Shown here: piece after piece, positions 51,805 to 58,103 of the stretch
Numbering within the stretch: position 1 is the stretch's first letter
Layout of the letters: each line of letters begins with the position of its first letter
From: a bacterium
Lineage (GTDB): Bacteria; JAMCPX01
DNA: 58,103 bases
Assembly: GCA_021787665.1 (NCBI GenBank)
Contig: JAJYLN010000016.1
Coordinates: forward strand, 1 to 58,103
Direction: 5' to 3'
Made by a program: the position numbers and the translations under genes
Notes under the pieces: generated by a model
Seen by the model: the letters and a program-made list of their open reading frames with translations, nothing else
What the model was told of the DNA's origin: nothing
Database searches by the model: none

Positions 51805-52147
51805 GGAAGCGAAGGTCACAGCCCAGATGTTCGGTAATATCGTCGAAACCGCATACGACGTCGGCGTTGCCGGGCTCCAGAGGCTGCTTGCCCAGCTCGA
51901 TATGCTGACGGGCGCGCGGGTCGTGATTGTCGCAGCAGGCATGGACGGGGTGCTCCCGAGCGTTGTCGGCGGGCTCGTGGAAAGGCCGGTCATCGCGGTC
52001 CCGGTAAGCTCCGGATACGGTGCCAGCTTCAACGGCCTCTCGAGTCTCCTCACCATGCTGAACAGTTGCTCGCCCACCGTGTCCGTCGTCAACATCGATA
52101 ACGGCTTCGGCGAAGGGGTCGTAGCGTCTCTCATCAACAGGACGTAG
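51764..52147 (+). CDS. larB: LarB-like protein, C-terminal PurE-like half
   Basis: 127 aa from TTG at 51764, 4 nt after the AGAGG tract. It begins [21 protein letters not shown] and contains [15 protein letters not shown], the catalytic PurE-like domain of LarB, complete to the C-terminus ([13 protein letters not shown]). It overlaps the N-terminal ORF by 41 nt. It could be made as a separate polypeptide using the repeat as its ribosome site, or be part of a full-length protein in cells with five repeat units, or be the result of a sequencing/assembly indel. Confidence 0.8.
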   Translation: MIVTAGTTDIPAAEEAKVTAQMFGNIVETAYDVGVAGLQRLLAQLDMLTGARVVIVAAGMDGVLPSVVGGLVERPVIAVPVSSGYGASFNGLSSLLTMLNSCSPTVSVVNIDNGFGEGVVASLINRT

Positions 52148-52148
52148 C

Positions 52149-53783
52149 GTGGCGGGCATGGTCAGGGGCATACCGGTATCGACGGGCGACCTATCAGCGG
52201 AGGACATGCTGAGGGAGCTCTCGTTTATCTACCGACGGATGACGGGCGTGGCTTCGTACAGGGACATCCTCGGTATATTCTCGGAGTCGCTCAAGAAAAG
52301 ACTGGGCCTGTTCGAGGTGAGCATCATGATGTTCGCGGACGAGAAGAAGGACAGGATAGAGGTCCTTGCGAGCAGCGAGATCAACGATGACAGGACGGTC
52401 GTGGTGGCATTGGACAAGTACCCCGAGATACTTGCCGCTGTACGGAAGAAAGAGGCCATGATCATCGAGGACGTCATCAACAGCCCGCTGCTGGACAGCG
52501 CGCAAAAGGAGCTTATTCTCAAGAAAGATATACAATCCATGTTTATCGTACCGATACTCGACATCAACGACGTCATGGGCGTTATCTTCATTAAGGCAAG
52601 GAAGGCAATCAAGCTGTCGCCGTTCCTCCAGAGGTACTACTTCATACAGGCGAACATGCTCGCAAGCGCCGTACTGAACATAGCGAAGATGAAGGTGCTT
52701 GAGGAATCGATGAAGGAAGCCTACGAGCTCCTCACGATGAACAAAGAGTACGAGTTTCTTTTCAACAATGCTCTGGAGGGCATGCTCCTCGTGGACCGGG
52801 AAGGCAGGGCCAGGAACGTCAACGATACCTTCCTGAAGCTCACCGGCTATTCAAGGAGAGAGATTATCGGGGCGCACTACTCGATCGGCATAGCCGACAC
52901 CTCGAGCCGGCAGGCTGCAGACGCCGTCTTTGTGAAGTACCTCCAGGGTGACTTCGTGAACAAGTTCGAGCTCAACATCAAAACAAAAAACGGTACGGCG
53001 AAAGCCATCTCCGTGCGGGCGACACCCCTGCCGGGAAGAAAGGACGTCTCACTCATCTCGATACGGGACGTTACCGAGGAGAAGCTGCTCAGCAGGGAGC
53101 TCCTCAAGACGACCGACCTGCTCCTGAAGACGATCAGCAGCTCGCCGGACTCGATCATCGCCGTCGATACGAGAGGGAAGCTCCTCTTCTTCAACGAGGA
53201 GGCCGCGAGGCTCTTCGGCTATCCGCGGGAGGAGGCAATACAGCACATCCATGTCACCCAGCTCTACCCGGAGAATGTGGCCAAAGAAGTCATGAGGATG
53301 CTCCGTCAGAGCCCGACGAAGCACATCATGAACTACCCGGTCGAGGTGCGGGCGCGCAACGGAGAGCTGATCCCGGTCACCCTGTCCGGGGCCATCGTGT
53401 ACAGTGAGAAGGGAGAAGAGCAGATGACCGTGGGCTACCTTAGGGACGAGCGGGAGAAGATCAGGATGGAAAAGTCCCTCGACGAGGCTCTGTCGAAGCT
53501 GATAGACGCCGAGAAAAACGATGCAATGACCAGCCTGGCCGGTGCCGCCGCCCATAATCTGAACCAGCCCCTGTCTGCCATCCAGGGCTACTCGGAACTG
53601 CTCGTCAACAAGCTCCGCGACAAGGACCCCACGACCGTGGACTATGCGACGAAAATCATCAGCGAAGTGGCGAAGATGGCGGACATCATAAAACAGATCA
53701 GCAAGATAACCAGGTTCGAGATACGGCCGTATGCAGGGAAGGGCAGGATCGTCGAGCTCATGGAGAAGAAGACGAAGTCCTGA
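52149..53783 (+). CDS. GAF-PAS-PAS protein with HisKA domain but no ATPase domain
   Basis: 544 aa from GTG at 52149. GAF domain about 20-185, a coiled linker, PAS about 205-310 (FLFNNALEGMLLVDREGRARNVNDTF begins it), PAS about 320-435, then a DHp domain with the H-box SLAGAAAHNLNQPLSAI. The ORF ends some 50 residues after that, with no N/G1/F boxes, and none is visible in the next 150 nt in any frame. So it is either a histidine-bearing relay protein that needs a partner ATPase, or a truncated kinase. It starts 1 nt after larB. Confidence 0.85.
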   Translation: MAGMVRGIPVSTGDLSAEDMLRELSFIYRRMTGVASYRDILGIFSESLKKRLGLFEVSIMMFADEKKDRIEVLASSEINDDRTVVVALDKYPEILAAVRKKEAMIIEDVINSPLLDSAQKELILKKDIQSMFIVPILDINDVMGVIFIKARKAIKLSPFLQRYYFIQANMLASAVLNIAKMKVLEESMKEAYELLTMNKEYEFLFNNALEGMLLVDREGRARNVNDTFLKLTGYSRREIIGAHYSIGIADTSSRQAADAVFVKYLQGDFVNKFELNIKTKNGTAKAISVRATPLPGRKDVSLISIRDVTEEKLLSRELLKTTDLLLKTISSSPDSIIAVDTRGKLLFFNEEAARLFGYPREEAIQHIHVTQLYPENVAKEVMRMLRQSPTKHIMNYPVEVRARNGELIPVTLSGAIVYSEKGEEQMTVGYLRDEREKIRMEKSLDEALSKLIDAEKNDAMTSLAGAAAHNLNQPLSAIQGYSELLVNKLRDKDPTTVDYATKIISEVAKMADIIKQISKITRFEIRPYAGKGRIVELMEKKTKS

Positions 53784-53907
53784 CGTTCGGCTCCCTGCCC
53801 GAGGTCATCCAGTCTCCGGCTCCGCGGCGTTCCCGGTTTTCGACTGTCCTGTTCTGCTCCGGCCAAAAGGTGACTGAGAAAAGCCTTGACACGCATTCAA
53901 TACGACA

Positions 53908-53922
53908 GCTATTCATAATAGT
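53908..53922. promoter_or_regulatory. Palindrome GCTATT-CAT-AATAGT
   Basis: A 15-bp near-palindrome (5 of 6 arm positions paired) about 24 nt before the small ORF at 53946. It is nearly identical to the 6-3-6 palindrome at 55882-55896 upstream of sod. A TTGACA lies 17 nt upstream of it at 53886-53891. A common regulator is likely. Confidence 0.5.
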
Positions 53923-53945
53923 GCGTGACACGATGGACAACGGAT

Positions 53946-54296
53946 ATGCATGAAAGGAAGCGTTCCTCCACGAGGCTGACGGTAATGATGGCGATGACAC
54001 TGCTGAGTCTGACCAACTGCATGGGCTCGGCAGGCACGGTCCTCAACGCCCTTTCGCTGTACCATCAGTCGGGCAGGCAAATCGGAAGATACAGGGTATC
54101 GGGAATGGACACTGTTCTCGCTGACGTGGATGATGATCCAAGCGGCTGCGACACAATCAGCGACTCCAGCCCCATGACCGGTCCGGCGTTCTGCAGCACA
54201 AAACCGGTAGTTCCCCTGCTTACCCCGGCGAGGTTACCGATCGGTACAAAAAAAAGCCGTTGTCATTTTCTCAAAAGAAGGGTCATACGGTGTTAG
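53946..54296 (+). CDS. Small putative lipoprotein, unrecognised
   Basis: 116 aa. MHERKRSSTRLTVMMAMTLL then SLTNC looks like a charged n-region, hydrophobic core and lipobox, although Asn before the Cys is unusual. The rest is polar with three further Cys and no known domain; the last 20 residues are basic and may be out of the real coding range. No ribosome site is visible. The gap 53784-54472 otherwise has only the palindrome and no second ORF I would support. Confidence 0.35.
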   Translation: MHERKRSSTRLTVMMAMTLLSLTNCMGSAGTVLNALSLYHQSGRQIGRYRVSGMDTVLADVDDDPSGCDTISDSSPMTGPAFCSTKPVVPLLTPARLPIGTKKSRCHFLKRRVIRC

Positions 54297-54472
54297 GAGT
54301 CATTCGTACGGTCGTATCGACCGCTTTACCTGCCTGTGTCAGTTCCCGTGAGTGCATGCTCATTAAAAAAATCTATGTGTCCGACTATCTATCGAAACAA
54401 ACTCTGTATGGTACCATGGACATGAAGACCGGACCGTTCCCCCCCTGTATTTCACCGAAAAAGGAGATCCAG

Positions 54473-55153
54473 ATGATGAAACTCACTCTCTATGATAGCT
54501 CGGTCAGCGATCCGATACGGCTGAAGTCCCTGATAAAGATACTCAACACAATCGCCTCATCACGGTCGCGGCGGCGGTATCGTCATGGCGTTCGGGTGGG
54601 GATCTATGCCGCTATCATCGCCGATGCCGTCGGCATGACGAAGCAGAGCAGCAGTTATGTTCGGATGGCCGGCCTGGTACATGACGTCGGGCTTTCTGCC
54701 GTAAACGACGCCATACTCGACAAGCCCTCCAGACTGACGGCGGACGAGTACAGGATCGTCAAGGCCCATCCGGAGATCGGTGCAAAGATGCTGGATTTCG
54801 TCAATCTGCCCGACGAGATCGTAAAAGCGGTCGCACAGCACCACGAGACATTCGACGGGGCTGGCTATCCGCTCGGCCTGAAGGGAGAGCAGATCAGCCT
54901 TCCGGGGAGGATTGTCCATCTCGCGGAAGCCTTCGATATGATGACAAACGATACGCCGTACAGGAGGGCCTCTACCGTAGATGCCGCGATAGATATGATC
55001 CAAGGCCTCGCCGGCAGGAACTTCGATCCCCTGTTAGTCGACGCCCTTCTGAACTCCGAGGATATAACCAGCTTCTATATGCGAAAAGACATGGTACCTC
55101 TCGATATGACGCTGCTGGCCTTCGATTTCCGCACTATGTGGACCTTGAAGTAA
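54473..55153 (+). CDS. HD-GYP domain protein
   Basis: 226 aa from ATG at 54473 with AAGGAG 6 nt upstream; the open frame begins at 54260 but that stretch has no protein-like pattern. HD motif in GLVHDVG, further His in HHETFDGAGYP (the GYP element) and HLAEAFDMMTN. Stand-alone HD-GYP proteins are c-di-GMP or cGAMP phosphodiesterases; here no receiver domain is attached. It sits near the GAF-PAS protein and may take part in the same signal pathway (inference). Confidence 0.9.
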   Translation: MMKLTLYDSSVSDPIRLKSLIKILNTIASSRSRRRYRHGVRVGIYAAIIADAVGMTKQSSSYVRMAGLVHDVGLSAVNDAILDKPSRLTADEYRIVKAHPEIGAKMLDFVNLPDEIVKAVAQHHETFDGAGYPLGLKGEQISLPGRIVHLAEAFDMMTNDTPYRRASTVDAAIDMIQGLAGRNFDPLLVDALLNSEDITSFYMRKDMVPLDMTLLAFDFRTMWTLK

Positions 55154-55200
55154 AGGCGCACCATGCCCGGGAGTCAGCCTGTTTCGTCAAAACCAGGGTT

Positions 55201-55779
55201 CTATTTCAGTCTCGTCTCCACTGACGTCCAGTCTATGTTCTTGAAGAAGGCCTCGATATAGTCAGCCCTCTTCAGTCCATAGTCGAGTAGAAAGGCGTGC
55301 TCAAACACATCCATGATAAGGAGGGGAGTGCAGCCCGATGGATGACCGGTATCGTGCTCATTGATCCAGAAATTTATAAGGCTGCCGTTGGTATTGTCTT
55401 GATAGAGTATGGCCCATCCTATACCCCTCATCGCGCCGACCGCCCTGAAGTCTTTTTCCCAGTTTTCTATGCTCCCGAAACTCTCTGTCAGCTTCTTGCC
55501 GATCTTGCCAGCCTTGTTGATGGGCTCCTTACCGCCCAGGTTCTCGAAGTATAGCTCGTGGAGCCTCATGCCGTTGAACTCCCACCCGAGCCTCCTCTTG
55601 AGCTCGGCATACTCCGGCGCAGCGGACTTGCCGTCTTTAAACAGCGCGCCGAGAGAATCGATGACTTTGTTGGTGTTCGCCACATAGCCCTGATAAAGGG
55701 TAAAATGATTTTTCAGAAGCTGCTCGCTGAACCCCTTCATCCCTATCAACCTGCCGTAGTCCTTTGCGTTGTACGCCAT
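55201..55779 (-). CDS. sodB: Superoxide dismutase, Fe/Mn type
   Basis: 192 aa from ATG at 55779 (MAYNAKDYG), preceded by AAGGAGG; an upstream in-frame start at 55821 would lie inside the promoter. Metal ligands: His in KNHFTLYQG and LHELYFENL, Asp in LLIMDVFEHAF with His at the end. Metal choice (Fe or Mn) cannot be decided by eye. A perfect sigma-54 promoter is directly upstream. It follows the perR-ahpC pair on the same strand and belongs to the same oxidative-stress set. Confidence 0.92.
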   Translation of the reverse strand: MAYNAKDYGRLIGMKGFSEQLLKNHFTLYQGYVANTNKVIDSLGALFKDGKSAAPEYAELKRRLGWEFNGMRLHELYFENLGGKEPINKAGKIGKKLTESFGSIENWEKDFRAVGAMRGIGWAILYQDNTNGSLINFWINEHDTGHPSGCTPLLIMDVFEHAFLLDYGLKRADYIEAFFKNIDWTSVETRLK

Positions 55780-55804
55780 TTCACTTACCTCCTTTGTTAT
55801 ATAA

Positions 55805-55820
55805 TGCAATTCGCGTGCCA
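55805..55820 (-). promoter_or_regulatory. Sigma-54 (-24/-12) promoter of sod
   Basis: Read on the minus strand: TGGCACG-CGAA-TTGCA, an exact match to the sigma-54 consensus TGGCACG-N4-TTGC(A/T). Transcription would start near 55794, about 15 nt before the sod ATG and just ahead of the AAGGAGG. Sigma-54 control of superoxide dismutase is unusual. Confidence 0.75.
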
Positions 55821-55881
55821 AAAAAACAGGTGAAGTTTTTCATTTTAAAATCGATGCCTTACAAGAGGAGTGCTTATTTAA

Positions 55882-55896
55882 GCTATTATAAATAGC
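55882..55896. promoter_or_regulatory. Palindrome GCTATT-ATA-AATAGC
   Basis: A perfect 6-3-6 palindrome about 95 bp upstream of the predicted sod start site, where activators of sigma-54 promoters commonly bind. It may instead be a PerR/Fur-like site. A close copy is at 53908-53922. Confidence 0.5.
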
Positions 55897-55911
55897 GGCC
55901 AATTCTGGCCG
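55896..55911 (-). terminator. Weak hairpin after the peroxiredoxin gene
   Basis: CGGCCA-ATTC-TGGCCG (6-bp stem, 4-base loop) lies about 55 nt beyond the peroxiredoxin stop on the minus strand, followed by CTATTTATAAT. The T-content is low, so termination would be partial. Confidence 0.4.
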
Positions 55912-55963
55912 ATGGATCCATAACAACCCCTCTCGGGAAGGAAAACCGATCATTTATGTCCTG

Positions 55964-56566
55964 TTATTTGCTCTGCACCTTCTTGTAGACGTTGCCTACC
56001 ATGGCCTCGTCCGGCTTCAGGGTCTTTGCCCCGGGCTTCCATTTTGCAGGGCATACCTCCTCCGGGTGCTCTCTCACATAGATGAATGCGTTCACCTTTC
56101 TCACGAGCTCGTCGGCGTTCCTTCCCACATTGTTGAGGTTGACCTCGGTGCTGACAATGTTCCCGTCCGGGCTTACGATAAAGGTGCCCCTGAACGCAAG
56201 TCCGCTGTTCTCGTCGTACACGCCGAACATCCTCGACAGGGAGCCGTTCGGGTCTGCGCCCATATGATACTTTACCCTGTCCAGCAGCTTCTCCTGGAGC
56301 TGCCACGCGAGGTGGACGAACTTGGTGTCCGTGCTCACGGACACGACCTCGCACCCTATCGCTTTGAACTCTTCCTGCCTGTCCGCGAGGTCCGACAGCT
56401 CGGTCGGGCAGACGAAGGTAAAGTCCGCGGGATAGAACACGAGTATCGTCCAGTGCTTCTTCGCTATGGCGTCCCTCAACGTAAACCTGCCGTACCTGCC
56501 TTCCTGTGGCTCGTAGGTGTCCAGCTCGAACTCCGGAACCTTTTGACCTATCTTTAAAGCTTCCAT
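55964..56566 (-). CDS. ahpC: Typical 2-Cys peroxiredoxin (AhpC type)
   Basis: 200 aa. Peroxidatic Cys in DFTFVCPTEL and resolving Cys in EEVCPAKWKPG, plus the GGLG-type region replaced here by HMGADPNGSLS. It reduces hydrogen peroxide and organic peroxides. AAAGGAGGGACGGT precedes the ATG. No ahpF is near, so electrons probably come from thioredoxin or another reductase. It is 27 nt after the PerR-like gene and probably in its operon. Confidence 0.95.
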   Translation of the reverse strand: MEALKIGQKVPEFELDTYEPQEGRYGRFTLRDAIAKKHWTILVFYPADFTFVCPTELSDLADRQEEFKAIGCEVVSVSTDTKFVHLAWQLQEKLLDRVKYHMGADPNGSLSRMFGVYDENSGLAFRGTFIVSPDGNIVSTEVNLNNVGRNADELVRKVNAFIYVREHPEEVCPAKWKPGAKTLKPDEAMVGNVYKKVQSK

Positions 56567-56593
56567 ACCGTCCCTCCTTTCTCAATCATTGCC

Positions 56594-57010
56594 TCAGTCC
56601 TTGTCCTTCCCTCTGCACTGCGCGCATACCCCGTAGAACTCTATATGATTGCCCATCATGGTAAATCCGGCCAGCTTGTCTTCCGGTACGCCGATCGAAA
56701 AGTCCATGTCCAGGTCTATTATCTTCCTGCACTTTATGCACACGAGGTGGTGGTGGGTGCTCATGTAGGGATCGAACCTCTTCTTGTCGGGATCGATGGA
56801 GATCTCCTTTACCACGTTGTGCTTGACCAGGGTATTGAGCACGTTGTAGACGGTCGCGTACGACATCGACGGGAAGCGTCTCGATACGTACTTGAATATC
56901 TGCTCGACGGAGGGGTGCATCTTGTTCCCCTCGAGGTAGTTGAGTATGGCAAGCCGCTGGGGCGTCAGCTTGATCTTCAGCGATTTGTACTTCTTGATCC
57001 TATTTTCCAT
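56594..57010 (-). CDS. perR: Fur-family regulator, PerR-like
   Basis: 138 aa. Winged helix (KLTPQRLAILNYLEGN; SYATVYNVLNTLV) and dimerisation domain with regulatory metal ligands HHHLVCIKCRKI and the structural zinc pair CAQC near the end. The gene context (peroxiredoxin, superoxide dismutase) and an exact PerR-type operator over its own promoter favour PerR over Fur. It would sense peroxide by metal-catalysed oxidation and derepress itself and ahpC. Confidence 0.9.
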   Translation of the reverse strand: MENRIKKYKSLKIKLTPQRLAILNYLEGNKMHPSVEQIFKYVSRRFPSMSYATVYNVLNTLVKHNVVKEISIDPDKKRFDPYMSTHHHLVCIKCRKIIDLDMDFSIGVPEDKLAGFTMMGNHIEFYGVCAQCRGKDKD

Positions 57011-57011
57011 T

Positions 57012-57026
57012 TTATAAATATTATAA
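57012..57026. promoter_or_regulatory. PerR box upstream of the Fur-family gene
   Basis: TTATAAATATTATAA matches the 7-1-7 PerR box TTATAATnATTATAA with one arm mismatch. It lies 1 nt from the ATG, so it would overlap the promoter and start region and mediate autorepression. Confidence 0.7.
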
Positions 57027-57079
57027 TCTAATAAAACATATTGTCAAGTAATTTGTTTTGTAGTGACACACGGGAGTGT

Positions 57080-57107
57080 TTGTCTTGTGCCGCAGATTTT
57101 GTATACT
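57080..57107 (+). promoter_or_regulatory. Promoter of smpB
   Basis: TTGTCT (57080-57085), 16-bp spacer, TATACT (57102-57107). The expected start site, 6-7 nt after the -10 box, coincides with the A of the smpB ATG at 57114. Confidence 0.5.
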
Positions 57108-57113
57108 ACCGGT

Positions 57114-57569
57114 ATGTCCGGTACCGAGCACATAAAACAGATAACCGTCAACAGGGCGGCGTCCCATAACTACGAGCTCTACGACCGTTACGAGGCAGGG
57201 ATCGTGCTGAAGGGCTACGAGGTCAAGTCGCTCAGGGCCGGCGCCATGAACATACGGGACGGCTACGTCGTCATAAAGAACAACGAGGCCTTCCTCGTGG
57301 GCGCCCACATACCGCCCTACAGCCATATGACGTCGGAGAGGTACGATCCCACGCGCACGAGGAAGCTCCTGCTGAACCGTTCGGAGATCGACAGGCTGAT
57401 AGGCAGAGTAAAGGAGAAGGGCTTTACTTTGGTGCCGGTACGTGCATATTTTAAGAAGGGGCTTGCAAAGCTCGAGTTCGCCGTTGCAAAAGGCAGGAAG
57501 GCCTTTGACAAGAGAGAGCAGATCAAGAAAAAGGACATCGAAAGAGAGCAGCGGCGTGGGCTCTCATAA
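57114..57569 (+). CDS. smpB: SsrA-binding protein SmpB
   Basis: 151 aa from ATG at 57114 (MSGTEHIKQITVNRAA); the frame is open for 17 more codons without family likeness. Core motifs EAGIVLKGYEVKSLRAGAMNI (shown here in full only up to the conserved KGYEVKSLR) and the C-terminal helix KGRKAFDKREQIKKKD that enters the ribosome mRNA channel. It delivers tmRNA to stalled ribosomes. No ribosome site precedes the ATG. The gene ends 2 nt before ssrA. Confidence 0.95.
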   Translation: MSGTEHIKQITVNRAASHNYELYDRYEAGIVLKGYEVKSLRAGAMNIRDGYVVIKNNEAFLVGAHIPPYSHMTSERYDPTRTRKLLLNRSEIDRLIGRVKEKGFTLVPVRAYFKKGLAKLEFAVAKGRKAFDKREQIKKKDIEREQRRGLS

Positions 57570-57571
57570 TC

Positions 57572-57918
57572 GGGGGCGAAGGGTTTCGACACGGCTACGA
57601 TAGCCTCTTGGTGCATGCCGAGGTCCCATCTACTCGTTAAAAGGATGGAAACAGATAGTCGCAAACGACTACGCACTCGCTGCTTAATTAAAAGCAGCTG
57701 AGTTGAGACGGCCACCCTGCGGGCTGCTTCAACAACAAAAGCGTGAGCAGGGCGAGTCCGGGAATTTATTCCGTTTTACCCGGGGTCGCACCCCAAACGG
57801 AATAGCTGTCCGGGCCTTGCCCGTAAGGCGAAGGCAGCGAATGTTCTGGTACGGGACAAGCATGTAGTGCCGGGGGTGAAAATGGCTGTGGACGCGGGTT
57901 CAACTCCCGCCGCCTCCA
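57572..57918 (+). ncRNA. ssrA: Transfer-messenger RNA (tmRNA)
   Basis: The 5' end GGGGGCGAAGGGTTTCGACA pairs with the 3' end CGCCTCC (7-bp acceptor stem, one G-T), and the T-arm is GCGGGTTCAACTCCCGC. The CCA end is not encoded. The tag reading frame starts at 57661 with the usual upstream context (ATAGTC) and reads ANDYALAA then two in-frame stops (TAA TTAA), two residues shorter than the E. coli ANDENYALAA. It lies 2 nt after smpB, so it is either processed from a common transcript or has a promoter inside smpB. Confidence 0.96.
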
Positions 57919-57934
57919 TTATGTATAGGGGTCT

Positions 57935-57969
57935 GGTTTGTAGGGTTAATTCTCTGCAAACCCTTATTT
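57935..57969 (+). terminator. Possible tmRNA terminator
   Basis: GGTTTGTAG / CTGCAAACC (9 pairs, one G-T) with a 10-base loop, followed by CTTATTTA. It begins 17 nt after the mature 3' end of tmRNA. The T-run is short, so strength is uncertain. Confidence 0.45.
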
Positions 57970-57984
57970 AGACTGCGTTAATGT

Positions 57985-58103
57985 CCTCTTCGGGGATGGT
58001 TGAAATCCCTCGCCTTTAGGCGAAGAGAAGAATGTGCTAATGTGGTTGCATGCGACAATATCGTACAGGGACGCACACGAAATACGATATCAAGGTACAT
58101 CTG
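57985..58103 (+). mobile_element. Left end of an IS200/IS605-family element
   Basis: The hairpin TCGCC-TTTA-GGCGA (58010-58023) about 27 nt upstream of a transposase start is the subterminal stem-loop type recognised by Y1 transposases. The exact outer boundary is not visible and is estimated. The element starts within about 70 nt of the tmRNA 3' end. Confidence 0.65.
58050..58103 (+). CDS. tnpA: IS200/IS605-family transposase TnpA, N-terminal fragment
   Basis: 18 codons before the window edge: MRQYRTGTHTKYDIKVHL, the characteristic N-terminus of IS200-type Y1 transposases (YDIKYHLVW in most members). The catalytic HUH and Tyr are outside the window. Confidence 0.75.
   Translation, partial: MRQYRTGTHTKYDIKVHL

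Noticed and set aside
54260-54472. Longer start for the HD-GYP protein
   Set aside because: The upstream 71 codons lack protein-like composition, while ATG at 54473 has a proper AAGGAG.
57506-57534. TTGACA inside smpB as a tmRNA promoter
   Set aside because: No acceptable -10 box is found 16-18 bp downstream; AAAAAG does not qualify.

Overview
The window looks like a chromosome segment from a GC-rich, diderm, probably Desulfobacterota- or Nitrospirota-like bacterium. The evidence is an outer-membrane toolkit (BamD-like, LpoA-like, ExbB/ExbD, several lipoproteins), an NtrC-type regulator, a perfect sigma-54 promoter, PurS/PurQ/small-PurL, an Fe-S-type PurF, and exported proteins with Cys-TM-basic C-terminal tails like MYXO-CTERM. 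The taxonomic call is an inference. Both window edges are mobile DNA: an ISL3-type IS end that truncates a visibly AT-rich SNF2/HepA-like helicase gene (1-1633), and the start of an IS200/IS605 element just downstream of tmRNA (about 57985-58103).

Layout. 1680-9856 (minus) is one tightly packed operon: a membrane PHP-domain protein, then purS-purQ-purL-purF-pyrE, a lipoprotein, exbB and exbD. 9857-10376 has no clear gene but holds a strongly folded stretch just before dcd. 10377-12911 (plus) is dcd plus two Dpp/Opp-type permeases. 13092-14489 is an NtrC-family regulator with a degenerate GAFTGA loop. 14796-24891 is the most unusual region: two large paralogous exported proteins flank two lipoproteins, each with seven propeller-type repeats, followed by a Tam41-like nucleotidyltransferase. 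I read the large proteins as possible BPI-like (TULIP) lipid-binding proteins with Ig-like domains and a C-terminal anchor.

24901-27510 (minus) is SpoIID-like/patatin/DedA. 27587-31011 (plus) is a DUF4388-DnaJ-TPR protein, ilvE and a K+ channel. 31015-34416 (minus) is SCP2/Fe-ADH/SCP2-like/pgi. 34713-38448 (plus) is an M23 peptidase, purH and purD, which complete most of the purine pathway in a second locus. 38511-39536 (minus) is a zinc-type oxidoreductase. 39792-44873 (plus) is a DsbA-like protein, YggT, then a Pho-box-led pstCAB-phoU-bamD. 44906-52147 is a TPR protein, an LpoA-like protein, Hsp20, Lon, ThiL and a larB split at a pentanucleotide repeat. 52149-55153 is a GAF-PAS-PAS-HisKA protein without an ATPase domain, a small putative lipoprotein and an HD-GYP protein. 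55201-57010 (minus) is the oxidative-stress group sod, ahpC-type peroxiredoxin and a PerR-like Fur regulator. 57114-57918 is smpB followed 2 nt later by ssrA.

Candidates for undescribed biology: (1) the four-gene surface module at 14796-23848 with its phased A-tract promoter; (2) larB interrupted by four AGAGG units, where one extra unit would restore the frame; (3) the NtrC-family regulator with GAFADA and a receiver Lys-to-Met change; (4) a 15-bp palindrome shared by the sod upstream region and a region 2 kb away. No CRISPR array, tRNA or rRNA was seen.
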